In this document: positions 1 through 11,203 of the stretch, piece by piece
Numbering within the stretch: the first letter of the stretch is position 1
Layout: every line of letters starts with the position of its first letter
Assembly: GCA_023052935.1 (NCBI GenBank)
Contig: CM041297.1
Location: 1,850,280 to 1,914,279 of the forward strand
Origin: Piezodorus guildinii
Taxonomy: Eukaryota; Arthropoda; Insecta; Hemiptera; Pentatomidae
Reading direction: 5' to 3'
Length of the DNA: 64,000 bases
Made by a program: the position numbers and the translations under genes
Notes under the pieces: generated by a model
What the model was told of the DNA's origin: nothing
The model's input: the letters and a program-made list of their open reading frames with translations, nothing else
Databases searched by the model: none

Positions 1-150
1 CCGGGTGGTCGCACCCCAAGGACCGCCAAGCAGATCGTGTGCTTCCTGAACGCGTTGAACGTCATCCCTGCAATGTCCGAGGATCATCAGGAGCCTCTGT
101 ATTATAGCCTCGTTACTTCTGTTTACTCTAGCGGAACGAATTACAGTTAA
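1..150 (+). CDS. 3' terminal coding exon of an unrecognised gene, cut by window edge
   Basis: Frame 1 is open from the first base to a TAA at 148-150 (49 codons). It ends in a serine-, tyrosine- and threonine-rich tail. Over the first ~35 codons third positions are overwhelmingly G or C, in contrast with the AT-rich DNA that follows. The recognised coding exons in this window (odorant receptor, sugar transporter) show the same GC3 bias, so this frame is likely coding. The antisense frame is also open over most of the stretch but lacks that bias. I do not recognise the protein (it contains RTAKQIVCFLNALNVIPAM). The gene would extend to the left of the window. What could overturn this is a splice site inside the segment or a non-coding GC-rich repeat. 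Confidence 0.4.
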   Translation, partial: PGGRTPRTAKQIVCFLNALNVIPAMSEDHQEPLYYSLVTSVYSSGTNYS

Positions 151-840
151 ACAGAAACGTTTTGTTGTGTAAACAGCTTAGTCTCTCAAATTGTGGTCAT
201 TAAGTCTGCATTTTCTTTCCTTTCCTATTTCAGTTTATACAATCTTATATTAATATTGAATAGCTTCCAAGTCTTTTAGAAAATCGTTTGATATGTAAAC
301 ATTTTTAAATAATATAAGAAACGTTTTTAATATAGGATCAATGATTTCACGACATTGGTAAGGTTGACATCGAACATTTCGGTTATTATTATTAATATTT
401 ATTATTTTTATTTTTTTTAAGTGACCTTCAAGATTTGAAACCAAATAATATATAGTCAATACATGTTTGCCATAATTTAATTAAAACTTAGGTTACGGAA
501 TAAAATTAATAAATTAATTAAATAGAGAACAAAATAAAATGATGACTCAAAAGAGATAGAAAAAATAAAATAATAATAATATTAAAAATAAAATAAATTC
601 TGTGAGTTATTTTACTTTCACTTACTATATAATTTTTCAACGCGCCACCTAGGCTGGGAGGAAAATGATAGCCATTCCGTCTACGTCAGCGAGGAGATGA
701 CACCCACTAACAAACATCTATACTAGCTGGCGAGACAGAAAAAGGTGTCTCCTAAAATAAAGTATGTTTGGTTCAGTGGGGGTCGAGTGAGGTGCCGGAA
801 AGCCGATGGGTGCCCAGCGATAATAATAAACAACCCGTGA
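151..840. other. AT-rich stretch, then a GC-richer island at ~640-825; no gene seen
   Basis: After the putative stop codon the sequence is strongly AT-rich to about 640, with short runs of A and T and no credible coding frame. From about 640 to 825 it becomes GC-richer and non-repetitive within this window, with no long open frame. It could be 3' untranslated or intergenic DNA of the left-edge gene, or a conserved non-coding block. Confidence 0.4.
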
Positions 841-899
841 GATTTAAATGTTTTTATTTGAAATTTTATTTCAAGTCACCAATATATAGTTAGACATTT

Positions 900-1440
900 A
901 TTTTATTTTATTTTAAAAGACCTTTTATTTTCGTTTATTTTTTTTCACTCTTTAAAAGTTACAAATTTTAGTTTATTAGTTTGGAATATTTTCATTTTAT
1001 ATCCACATTTTTCTTATTGTTTTATTCAATTTAATTGTTTTCATCCTTAAAATCATTATCTTTATGATTTATCTACCTGTATTTTATGTCATTCTGAAAC
1101 TTTTAGCCTAAACTTATACTTTCCTTTAAAATTATCAATTTACCATTTATTTTATATCCACAATCTTTTTTGTTTTAATATTTCACTTACCTTTATTTTA
1201 TTTTATTTTTTACCTTTATTATCCTTATCTGTATGTTCTATATGCCTGTATTTTATTTAGTTTTCATGAACCTTTTAGCCTTTATTTAAATTTAACTTTA
1301 AAACTATCAATTAGCCCTGGAATATTCTTATTTTACATCCACATTATTCTAGTTTTAATATTTTATTTACTTTTTAACCTTTATAATCATTATCTATATG
1401 TTTTATCTACCTGCAGTTATTTTATATATTTATTTTCTCT
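900..1440. repeat. Degenerate AT-rich tandem repeat, period ~170 bp, about three units
   Basis: The phrases GGAATATT...TTTTATATCCACA and ATCATTATCT...TTTATCTACCTG recur with the same spacing, around 980, 1150 and 1320. This gives roughly three diverged units of about 170 bp. No coding potential is seen. Confidence 0.45.
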
Positions 1441-1444
1441 TCTA

Positions 1445-1915
1445 AAACATAATGACAAAATTTTAAAGACAACAATACGCCCGAGATGTTACAGCAACTT
1501 TTTCATCAAAATCGGCTGACCGGAAGAGCCACTTTATACCATGCATTTTGCACCTTAATATGATTTTATCAAAAATGGCTCTTACGATTTTGATTAAACT
1601 CGCTATATCGATGTAAAATTTAATTGACTTTTGCATCATGTAGGTTACATTCCAATAGATTAACCATATCATCTTTGATGAAGGACGGCTAAATATACAA
1701 GTTGGGCGAATTTGATGACCAACTGAAGGATGAAAGAGCAAAACCATTTTTGAACGTAATTTGTGGTTTACTGATAATAAGAACAGTAATATAGACGTAT
1801 AATATACCATTGGAAAGAGAAAATTATTAGAAAAAAATATTATCTGATACAAAAAGTGGTTAAAGGTAATATAAAGTGACGAATAGGGAATGAAATTATT
1901 ACTAATTGACAATTT
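1445..1915 (-). repeat. RPT-A, diverged internal fragment
   Basis: It matches the internal part of RPT-A in reverse orientation. Shared landmarks are the ACGCCCGAGA box, the AAACTCGCTATATCGATGTA box, the motif CATGTAGGTT and the truncated ATATACC...GGAAAG box. It is more diverged than most copies here. A short separate piece of the same repeat's outer end (CGTGTGTTGCGCGCAACAG) lies at about 2240-2265. Confidence 0.6.
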
Positions 1916-2724
1916 AATATAGTTACATTATTTAATCTAAATTATATGTAGGAGCCTGGCAACACTGTGAGGTAACCTGAAGGTTAGAAGAACCTTCGAG
2001 TCAACATAGTGAGTGAACCATTAGTGTCCGTTATTGTTGTGATGTATATTCTTTCTGTTTTATACTGTGCATTAATAAATCAGTGTATCAAAATGACTAA
2101 AGACTTATTTGTATTTGAATTACCAACAAACCTACACATATGTTTCCAACGAAAATGAATACACGTACATTATTAAAATCAACTTTAAATATTTTTTAAA
2201 TTGAAGTATAGTTAATAGTTTTTTAATTAATTTTAACATTCGTGTGTTGCGCGCAACAGATTATTTTTTTTAGATTTTACACTGAGCGTTAATGAAATTG
2301 CTTGATCATCACAAACTTTTGTTTGTCTAATTTTTGTAAAAAGCTGGCTTCCTGTTCTTGTGGCACTACCACTTTTCTTTTTCTCCCTTATTTTCTGCAC
2401 ATGAATAGAGCTATGGCGCGGGTCTTCAGGGACTTTGCATGTCACACAATTGCCATCATTTTATATTTTCATTAAATTAAGAAATTTTTTTTGCAGCCAT
2501 GGTTATCCGTATTATTGTGCAATTTCTTTTCGATCGAGTTGTTGGTTTTTTAGGAACCATGGTATCAGGCTCATAGTTGGTTGGGTTTTCGGTTATTATT
2601 ATTGAACATTTTAGATTCAATAAAATTTACTTAGGGCCGAGTATAAGAAGATTTACTTTTCAAAAATATTTGTATAATGTAACTTAAATATTACAATTGT
2701 AAATATCTTTGTTCATGCTGCTGT
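1916..2724. other. No gene seen; diverged repeat remnants
   Basis: About 1947-2136 resembles a possible solo LTR (starts TGTAGG, ends CCTACA, AATAAA near the end), but no target duplication is convincing. 2240-2265 is the outer end of an RPT-A copy. The remaining DNA is AT-rich with no supported coding frame. Confidence 0.35.
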
Positions 2725-3532
2725 TTTTTTACTTTCACTGACTATATATAGTAAGGGAAAGTATTGCGATCGTGAAAATTTTCGAATTCCAGTTTTAAAC
2801 GGAAATACACGTTTTAGGGTCCCCTGAGTCGAAATAACCAAGTCCCGCAAAAAGGTCTGTGTGTGTGTGTGTGGTAACTCCCGGGCAGAAAAGAATAGTC
2901 CTATAAAACTGAAATTTCATATTTAAGACAACTATACGCCCGAGACGTTTAAAACCTTTTTCATCAAAATGAGCTTACCAGAAGAGCCACTTTATACCAT
3001 GCATTTATCACCTTTTTTCGATTTTCTCAAAGGCGGTTTCGACGATTTCAAATTAAACTCGCTATATCGATGTAAAATTTAAAATACTTTAACGTCATGT
3101 AGGTTTCATTCTGATTGAAATAGCCTGACAGGGCATAAATGCCGATATTTTAATATTTTCTTTTTCTAAAGTACCTTTAATATTGTTGATTCAATAAAAA
3201 TAACCATATTATCTTGTTAACACCGATGAAAAACATGTAAATATATAAATTGAATGAATTCGATACCCTACTAAAGGAGAAAACAGAAAACATATTTTTC
3301 ACAAGCTTTTGAAAGTTAATAGAGAGTGATGCCGATAAAACTAACTGATTATTTTAGATAATAATATAATAGATTTTTTAATAAAACACATGTTTCTATA
3401 GAAATTCCATTTAATTAATTCCTTAATGGTTTCACTCATTGTTATCTCTTACTGTATTTGAAAAATCTTCAATCGATTTTAAAAACGGAGGTAAGTGAAA
3501 GTCGTGTGTTGCCCGCACTAGACTTTTTATAA
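2725..3532 (-). repeat. RPT-A copy, near full length
   Basis: It begins with ACTTTCACTGACTATATATA and contains the ATTGCGATCGTGAAAATTTT box, the CCCCTGAGTC box, a (GT)n tract and the GGTAACTCCCGGGC box. It ends with GGAGGTAAGTGAAAGTCGTG then TGTTGCCCGCAC. RPT-A as named here is a ~0.9-kb non-coding interspersed repeat. Short open frames inside it are just translations of the repeat. Confidence 0.85.
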
Positions 3533-4248
3533 TAAATTAACCATACGACCTCGTATGGTATATAAATGTACCATATATAAATATACCTATATTGACCTAG
3601 GTTCAAGACATTATTCTGGTAGAGGAGTTCTCACCATCAAAATAAAATATGGTAACATTACTGCCCAAAGAATTAGCTCAGCTATTCAGATTAGCATCCT
3701 ACATCAAACAGGTGGTAACTCCATAGGTCACAGTGCATTTATCTTGGTATATCATAAATTTTGTTTATCTTTATTTCATAGCCTTCCCTACCTTCTTCCT
3801 TCTCTATTCCCCTCAAAGGACAGTGCTTGGTTTCTAACTTTGCACATTTAAGTGGAGTCCTATCCGCTGCCTAGAGCTTCTACCTCTCGAGGCACCCCAA
3901 TATACGCCTGTCCCTTCTGCTAATAGGTAGGTGCGATGAGCTCCTCACTTGGCAGAGTAACCTTAATCTAGGTGTTGCAATTGAGTTCCTACCTCGGCTT
4001 ACCCTCTTGCGAGTTTCAACACGCCTTCTGCGACCCTTATCTCCATATTAGTAACCTCTCCTCGACCACATTAACGTTGGTTTAAGGTAAAATTAAAGCA
4101 ACTCAATCATTTCAGCAATATTTTATTTCTATAGTTCACTACAAAGCAGCTGCATGATTAAAAGTTTTCTTCATGTCGATTTATTGGCTGAAGAGCTGTG
4201 ACATGATCGTATAGTAAGTGAAGGCCTCTCTGCAGATCTGAAACAATA
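3533..4248. other. Non-repetitive stretch with a 98-codon open frame; function unknown
   Basis: A plus-strand frame of 98 codons runs 3555-3851, with no recognisable domain and AT-biased codon use. It is flanked by a GC-richer segment (about 3855-4075) without long frames. I see no splice-site pattern that ties these together. It may be a decayed element or unique intergenic DNA. Confidence 0.3.
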
Positions 4249-4249
4249 T

Positions 4250-4251
<2 letters not shown>

Positions 4252-4300
<49 letters not shown>

Positions 4301-4344
4301 GGATCACCTGTAGTATAGTGGCTAATTAAATAAAATTAGCTAAT

Positions 4345-4400
<56 letters not shown>
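4252..4400. repeat. (TA)n microsatellite, SINE-B head fragment and long poly-T
   Basis: About 46 bp of pure TA ends near 4298. It is followed by a short match to the SINE-B 5' end (GGATCACCTGTAGTATAGTG), then a run of about 50 T at 4350-4400. On the opposite strand the T run is the poly-A tail of the LINE fragment to the right. Confidence 0.7.
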
Positions 4401-4403
<3 letters not shown>

Positions 4404-5275
4404 TTAATATTTTTATTTGCACCTGTATATATTACAATCAGCAAATGAGTTATATTTGATAAACATAGCATGGGTTGGCATGAGGAAGATAGTACCCAGT
4501 GGTGCATCCTCCTGACATTCAAAAACAAACTATTTTTTCAGGCTAGGAGGTCCCTCATCCAACTCCTTTTCAGCCTACGCCGAGTTATGTATGGTATGTC
4601 AGTTGTAGCCATGTTTTGTACAAGTTTGTTTCTATGTCCATTTAGTTTGTCGTGAAATCGTTTGTAAGTCAGTCGAATGTGGTTTATTGTAGTTGGAATA
4701 CGTAAGTCAGTGTGTAGGGTATCGTTTGATACATATGGTGGTGAGTTCATTGCTAGTCTTAAAAAATGCGATTGAAAGGTTTGTATTTTTCGTATGTGTG
4801 TCTTTTTAGCGGGTCCGTATATTTGGCAAGCGTAAGTCCATATTGGTTTTAATAAATAAGTGTAAACATTTAGTTTCTGTCTGGTGGATAATTTAGAACG
4901 TCCATGTAATATTGAATATAATATTGGGTTGATGCATGCAGGTTTTTAGTAGGTATTGTAAATACGCCATATCTTCACTTTAACCATATATATTTAATCA
5001 AAATAATTTCCATCTGAATCAATGCACTTTTGCCAACGTTCAACAAGCTTTCTTATTCCACCAGAAAAGTAAGTTTCTTAGTCCTAAGTAAGTTACTGTA
5101 TTTGTTTGCGGTAAAGGGTGATTGTCTATGTAAACTGAAGGGCAGATTCCGCGTCTAAGTGTAAATGTAATATGTAGTGACTTGTCATGGTTAATTTTTA
5201 ACTTCCATTTCTTACACCAGTTTTGTACGTTGTCCAAATGGTGTTGTAATATTATACTGGTTTGTACAGGGAGCT
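4401..5275 (-). mobile_element. Jockey-like LINE 3' fragment, split by a mariner remnant
   Basis: Reading the minus strand, 5237-5070 encodes the RT connection region (CKKWKLKINHDKSLHITFTL, then YLGL). 4750-4538 encodes the C-terminal tail ending in a RRRLKRSWMRDLLA-type motif shared by the other jockey-like copies here. The copy is 5'-truncated, has a long poly-A tail at its 3' end and is interrupted at about 4925-5068 by a mariner end. It is non-functional. Confidence 0.75.
4924..5068 (-). mobile_element. mariner 3' end remnant (same family as 18194-19101)
   Basis: It starts with the terminal inverted repeat TTGGGTTGATGC, then carries the sequence found next to the right end of the 18194-19101 element. 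It ends inside codons matching the transposase C-terminus (GIRKLVERWQKCIDSDGNYF). It is 5'-truncated and sits inside the LINE fragment, so it arrived later. Confidence 0.75.
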
Positions 5276-5334
5276 AATAAGTTAAATTAAATAATATAAA
5301 AACACAATTATAAAAAACAACGCGTCATTAAAAA

Positions 5335-5553
5335 TCTGGTGCGGGCAACGCACGACTTTCACTTACCTCCATTTTTAAAATCAATGAAAGAATTTTCAAA
5401 TACAGTTAGACATAAAAATACGTGAAATTATTAAGGAATTAATTAAATTAAATTTCTATAGAAACATGTGTTTGATTAAAAAATCAATTATATTAGTTGT
5501 CTTAAATATGAAATTTCAGTTTCATAGGACTTACCGTTTCCGCCCGGGAGTTA

Positions 5554-5597
<44 letters not shown>

Positions 5598-5744
5598 ACA
5601 GACACACACACACACAGACCTTTTTGCGGGACTTGGTTATTTGGACTCAGGGGACCCTAAAACGTGTATTTCCGTTGAAAACTGGAATTCGAAAATTTTC
5701 ACGATCGCAATACTTCCCCTTACTATATATAGTAAGTGAAAGTA
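5335..5744 (+). repeat. RPT-A, internally deleted copy
   Basis: It starts TCTGGTGCGGGCAACGCACG and ends AGTAAGTGAAAGTA. The centre is missing: the TTATATTA of the left part joins directly to AGTTGTCTTAAATATG of the right part. It contains an interrupted (CA)n tract at about 5554-5615. Confidence 0.85.
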
Positions 5745-6490
5745 ATAAATTAAATTAAATTTCTATAGAAACATGTGTTTGATTCAAAAATCTATTATAT
5801 TATTATCTAAAATAATCAGTTAGTTTTATGTTCATTTCATCACTCTCTATTAACTTTTAAAAGCTTGTGTATGAGATGATAATTTTTCTAAAATCTTTAG
5901 CTTACTGCTCTTATGTTAAAAAACGAAAAATTGCATTAAAAAAATATTTTTTCTGTTTTCTCCTTTAGTTGGGTATTGAATTTATTCAATTTATATATTT
6001 ACCAGTTTTTCATCAGCGTTAACAAGATAATCTAGTTATTATTATTGAATCTACAAAATTAAAGGTACTTTAGGGGAAGAAAATTTAAATTATCGGCATT
6101 TAAGCCCTGTCAGACCATTTTTATCTAAATAAAACCTACATGATATTAAAGCCCATTAAATTTTACATCGATACAGCGAGTTTAATCAAAATCGTCGGAA
6201 CCGTTTTTGAGAAAATCAAAAAAGGTGCAAAATGCATGGTATAAAGTGCCCCTTCTGGTAAGCTCATTTTGATGAAAAAAGTTTTGTCACGTCTCGGGAG
6301 TATAGTTGTCTTAAATATTAAATTTCAGTTTAATAGGACTTACCGTTTACACAGACCTTTTTGCGGGACTTGGTTATTTGGACTCAGGGGACCCTAAAAC
6401 GTGTATTTCCGTTGAAAACTGGAATTCGAAAATTTTCACGATCGCAATACTTCACCTTACTTTACTTTCAATATATAGTAAATGAAAGTA
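5745..6490 (+). repeat. RPT-A, left end missing, joined head-to-tail to previous copy
   Basis: It follows directly after the preceding copy's GTGAAAGTAA end but begins at an internal point of the repeat (AAATTTCTATAGAAACATGT). It runs to the normal right end at about 6490. The (CA)n tract has been lost. Confidence 0.8.
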
Positions 6491-6834
6491 AAAATTAGCA
6501 AGAACAACAAAATGAGTGACGCAGGCTGGTATTGAGGGACATGTCAAACCGATAATTTGAATTTAATAATTCATCAATTTTTTCCTAACTGAGGGATTAC
6601 CTTCATATTTTAACAATGTCGTAATACTTTGAATACTTAGTGTGAGAATGTGAAAAATATTTAGGAATATCATTGTAAACAGTAGCTGTTGAACAAGTGT
6701 TGTGTATCTCCAACTATGTTTTGGTCTTGGAACTGCTAAGCTATAATAAGTTTCTACTCTTCTGGGTAATCAGTGGACTATCTTTCTGACTAGGTTATCC
6801 CGTCTACAGCTTCTACATTATTGAAACGTTGATT
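6491..6834 (-). other. Possible decayed LINE C-terminal remnant; otherwise nothing seen
   Basis: On the minus strand a broken frame around 6590-6800 resembles the PRxR...LWNSLP region common near LINE C-termini. The match is weak and interrupted by stops. No host gene is seen. Confidence 0.2.
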
Positions 6835-6839
6835 TCCAA

Positions 6840-7962
6840 AAGGTACAAATGTATTTGTTAAAATCTACAACTTCCCTATATTTTACGTTTGAAGTCCCAG
6901 AATGCTGGAAAAATAAAACAAAAAATCTAATTATGGCTCGGAGTTGCTAAAACCTGCTAATAAATGTATTTTATATCATTTAGAAAATTCTTGAAATTAG
7001 AGTTAGTAAAACTTTTGATACGGAATGTTGTTTTTGAAAAAAAATTATGTATCACCCAAAACGCGAAAAATCCCAAAAATTCTTTGTAATATCTAAAGAC
7101 TAGAATGATTGATGAACCAAATCCTACAAACAAAGCCTTAGGGTAAATTAGAGGTTATATAGTTTTTTGTTTTTGAATAGGAGCATACATTTACAAATTG
7201 CTGAATTAACTCTACAGGACTAGACTGAAACGACAAGAAACTGCTCGCCGCTTTCGGTTACTTCAACACTTACTAGACAAACGCTCTAACCTTTCACTTG
7301 ACTACAAAAGACTCATCTACATGACCATCATAAGACCTATCTGGACTTACGGAGTTGAGCTATGGGGCTCCACTAAACCATCAAATTCTTCCCGTATCCA
7401 ATCCTTACAATCCAAAATCCTTAGAAAAATCCTAAACGCTCCTTATTTTGTCACGAATAAGCTTATCCATAAAGACCTTAATATTCCCTTTGTAGCTGAT
7501 TTGGCCCGAACCAGGTATCAATCCTTCCATGACAAACTCCAATCCCACTCTAACCCACTAGTTTCAATCCTTGCTTCCTCTTCAATTCCCGACAATCCTC
7601 CGAGGCGTCTGAAAAGAAGATGGCCTCGAGACCTTCTTGTTTATATTAATTACTAGAGTGCTGCCAATGGGCAGTTTCTCTTCAGGTCATTCATGTACAC
7701 TCTCTTTAATCAGCACATTTACTTGATGTATTCCTATACAGTTGTAAATTTCAATAAAATATAAAAAACAAAAAAAACAAAACTCTACAGGTGAGATTGC
7801 AATGTATATTCAATTACGATTTTAGAAATATAATGTCTTACCTGTCTCAGCATTGCCCATTGTTAAATAAAAACAAAAAGACTTTGCTCTAAATCCACTC
7901 GAACACAATAAATGGCCAGACAACAAATAGTTGAAACTATTTAATTGTTTCATTTACTGAAC
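6840..7962 (-). repeat. Dispersed repeat copy A, containing a jockey-like LINE insertion
   Basis: Read on the minus strand, 7962-7792 followed by 7207-6840 aligns in order with 15402-15687 plus 16795-17012 on the plus strand. Shared landmarks are GCTGAGACAGGTAAGACATT, CTAGTCTTTA.ATATTACAA, GCGTTTTGGGTGATACATAA and GCAACTCCGAGCCATAATTA. Copy A is interrupted by the LINE at 7219-7780; copy B is intact at that site. The repeat does not look coding. Confidence 0.8.
7219..7780 (+). mobile_element. Jockey-like LINE, 5'-truncated, with 11-bp target duplication
   Basis: It encodes the last part of a jockey-clade reverse transcriptase ORF. Codons 7321-7656 start MTIIRPIWTYGVELWG and include the NPPRRLKRRWPRDLL tail, followed by a short 3' UTR and an A-rich tail. 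The flanks share AACTCTACAGG at 7208-7218 and 7781-7791, a clear target-site duplication. RT active-site motifs are absent, so it is dead on arrival. Confidence 0.9.
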
Positions 7963-8049
7963 TCCACCCGGACTGATTCCTTCCAGTTATCTTAATTGAT
8001 CGATACACTGTATTCCAACTTATGGAATACGTACAAATATTTCCTCAGT

Positions 8050-8140
8050 TGAGCACCGACATAGGTATCTCAAGCGCATTCCTTCTTAATCGGTAATCAA
8101 GAATAATTCCGAGATATTTAATATTATACTGTTAAATACA
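8050..8140 (-). pseudogene. Tiny LINE reverse-transcriptase remnant
   Basis: After TTTAACAG on the minus strand a 28-codon frame reads YNIKYLGIILDYRLRRN. This matches the YLGxxLD...L motif between RT and thumb in LINE proteins. It lies where the receptor's last exon might be sought but does not look like an OR C-terminus. Confidence 0.35.
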
Positions 8141-8151
8141 AGCCGACTTAC

Positions 8152-8310
8152 CGTCTCGTATAGCTGAAAGTTGAGATGGAACACTGACACAGCAGTGACT
8201 TGCACGGGGACCGTGGTGAAGGTCTGCATCACCAGCACTGAGCTCCGGTCTTCCTCTCGCTCGCTGCTGTACCATCCGCTATCGTACACTGCCAGTCGGA
8301 GCTCTTCGAA
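8152..8310 (-). CDS. Odorant receptor exon 5 (penultimate)
   Basis: The acceptor is GGTTTTTCAG|TTCGAAG and the donor GAGACG|GTAAGT, phase 0, 53 codons. It begins FEELRLAVYDSGWYSSE and ends in the seventh membrane segment (VTAVSVFHLNFQLYET). It lies 9 kb from exon 4, directly beside an RPT-A copy whose left end starts at 8341. Confidence 0.87.
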
Positions 8311-11154
8311 CTGAAAAACCATAATAATATTTTTAAAAAATCTGATGTGGGCCACACACGACTTTCACCTACCTCCGTTTTTAAAATCGATTAGAGAATT
8401 TTCAAATACAGTTAAGGATAAAAATGAGTGAAACTACTACAAAATTAATTAAATTGAATTTAAGTATAAGCATGTGTTTTATTTAAAAATCGATTATATT
8501 ATTATCTAAAACTATCAGTTAGTTTTATCGACTTTTCATCAATTTTTATTAACTTTTATAAGCTCGTGTATAAGATAATATTTTTTCTAAAGTCTTTAGC
8601 TTTCAAACGGTATATCATACATGTATATTACTGCTCTTATGTTCGAAAACGAAAAATTTCATAAAAAAAAAGTTTTTTGTTTTCTCCTTTAGTTGGATAT
8701 CCAATTCATTCAATATATATATATATTTACCTGTTTTTCATCAGTGGTAACAAGATAATATAGTTATTTTTATACAATCAACAAAATTAAAGGTACTTTA
8801 AAGGAAAAAATGTCAGACTATTTCAATCAGAATGAAACCTACATTATATTAAAGCCCATCAAATTTTACATCGATATACAAAATTTAATCATAATCGTTG
8901 GAGCCTTTTTTGAGAAAATCGTAAAAAGGTGCAAAATGGATGATAGATCGTAGATCTTCCGGTAGATTTTAATATCGTGTAAAATCCATTAAAGTTTACA
9001 TGGATATACTCCTATAGAGTTTAATCAAAATCGTTGGAGCCGTTTTCGTTTATAAAGTGGCTCTTCTGGTAAGCTGATTTTGTTGAAAAAGGTTTTGTAA
9101 AGTCTTGGGCTTGAATATGAAATTTCAATTTCATAGGACTTACCGTTTTCGCCCAAGAGTTATAGTTTAGAGGAAGAAAATTTAAATCATAGGCATTCAA
9201 GCCATGTCAGACTATTTCAGTCAGAATGAAACATTACTTTCTATTTTGTACGATTTTTGTTTTCGAGCTAGACTTACCACACATTCACACACAGACCTTT
9301 TTGCGGGACTTGGTTATTTGGACTCAAGGGACCCTAAGACGTGTATTTCCGTTGAAAACTGGAATTTGAAAATTTTCACGATCGCAATACTTTCCCTTAC
9401 TATATATAGTAAGTGAAAGTAATGAGTGAAACTATTACAAAGTTAATTAAATTGAATTTAAGTATAAGCATGTGTTTTATTAAAAAATCTTTATTATTAT
9501 TATCTAAAATAATTCGTTTGTTTTATCGGCTTTTCATCAATCTTTATTAACTTTTATAAGGGTGTGTATAAGATAATATTTTTTCTAAAATCTTTAGCTT
9601 TCAAACTTTATATCATACATGTATATTACTGTTCTCACACACAAACAAACACACACACATACAGATCTTTTCGCGCGACCTGATTCTTCAAACTTAAAAG
9701 AACCTAACTAAAACTTTCCAATGATAACCTGAATTCGTAAATTTTAATGATCGCAATATTTTTTTCATGGCATATATACAATATATAGGTAAGTGAAAAT
9801 AAAAAGTCAAGGTTATTTTTTTTTATCCCGAAATATAAATTGCAATGTTGAATAATATACGATTGGAAAACTAATGATTTTAAAAACAAAATTGATTAAA
9901 AATAAATAGTTCTAAAAGCTAATGGATAGAGACAAAAAGTATAAACTATGAACAATAAAATTAAGTAATTGTTCTATCTAAAATAAATGTTTCTAACGAA
10001 TCACAATACGATTCTTTTCCAGTCAACTTCTGTATTTAAAATTTGATTACAAGAAATAAGATAATTCAAATCTGTGTGTTTGCATTCGATTTTTTAAAAA
10101 TATATACATATTTAAATTGGCAAACTACTCTTAAACCCTAGCGATTTACAATCCTTATCAATAATACAAGTAAAATAAACGAAAGCATTAAGTTACAAAA
10201 ACAATTCTTCAACGATTCCATATTGAAAAGAAATCGATTATAATCTTATTATTGTTATTGTAATAATGTTTTCCGGACTAAAACTTATAAATACGTTAAC
10301 ATATAGAATATAAACTATGATTTATTATTGAATTAGCATAATTTCCCTGTAGCAAACTTCTACAAGATTGCCACTGGTTTATATAACCTTATTTTTCACC
10401 AGAGGTCAGAAACCTCTGGTAGCTCAGTTGGTAGAGCGGTGGACTGTAGTTGGAATGAATGTAGCAGGCATCCATAGGTCGCTGGTTCAAATCCGGCCCG
10501 GAGGAATTTTTTTTTTTTTCAGTTTTTAGATTAAATTTGTTTTATTTTTTACTCTATTAAAATTTAAAAAAAAATCATATTAATTTTTAAAATATATATA
10601 CATATTAATTTTTAAAGAAAAAGTTTTAATTTATTTTTTAAAAGATTTTATAACTTTACATAATAAAAACCATTATAAAAAACAATGATAATTTATTAAT
10701 TTATTTATTTTTAACTTCTAGTTAAAAAATATATAGAAAAGGAAATTATTGCGATTGCGTTTTTTTTTTTTTTTTTTTTCTCTTTATATCTTATTTACAC
10801 CTGTCAGAAGATGTCTGACAATCAGCAAATGTGTTGGACAAAAGTAAGATCAGACATGATTGGCATGGGGAAGCAAAGTGCCAGCAGCACCCCTTCCAAG
10901 GCTTTAATCTAGCTGAGGAGGTCCCTCATCCAGCTTCGTTTTAGCCTTCTTCTGACCGGAATTTCAGCAACTGACATGTCGTTGTCGCGATTGCGTTTTA
11001 AATTTATTTTTATAATTATAAGAAGTTTTTCAATGTATTAATTAAAAACTTAAGCCAAACCACATTGATTTTAGTGTACTACTTATTAAAAATCGTCTGA
11101 AATAATTGTTTTGTTTTTTTTAAATTGCATGCTGCTTTTATTTACTATATATAT

Positions 11155-11203
<49 letters not shown>

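Noticed and set aside
1947..2136. Possible 190-bp solo LTR (TGTAGG...CCTACA with AATAAA)
   Set aside because: Flanking bases (TTATA and CATAT) do not form a target duplication, and the right boundary may coincide with RPT-A text; no second copy seen.
2725..3532. RPT-A as a Helitron
   Set aside because: Although some copies start with TC, there is no CTRR end or proper 3' hairpin and insertion is not between A and T in a consistent way.
4340..4528. 62-codon frame ending in a poly-Lys run
   Set aside because: Product of the LINE fragment's poly-A tail.
7800..7870. Apparent exon end GCTGAGACAG|GTAAGA on the minus strand, downstream of the receptor
   Set aside because: The same sequence is present in the unrelated repeat copy at 15515-15550, so it is repeat sequence, not the receptor's last exon.
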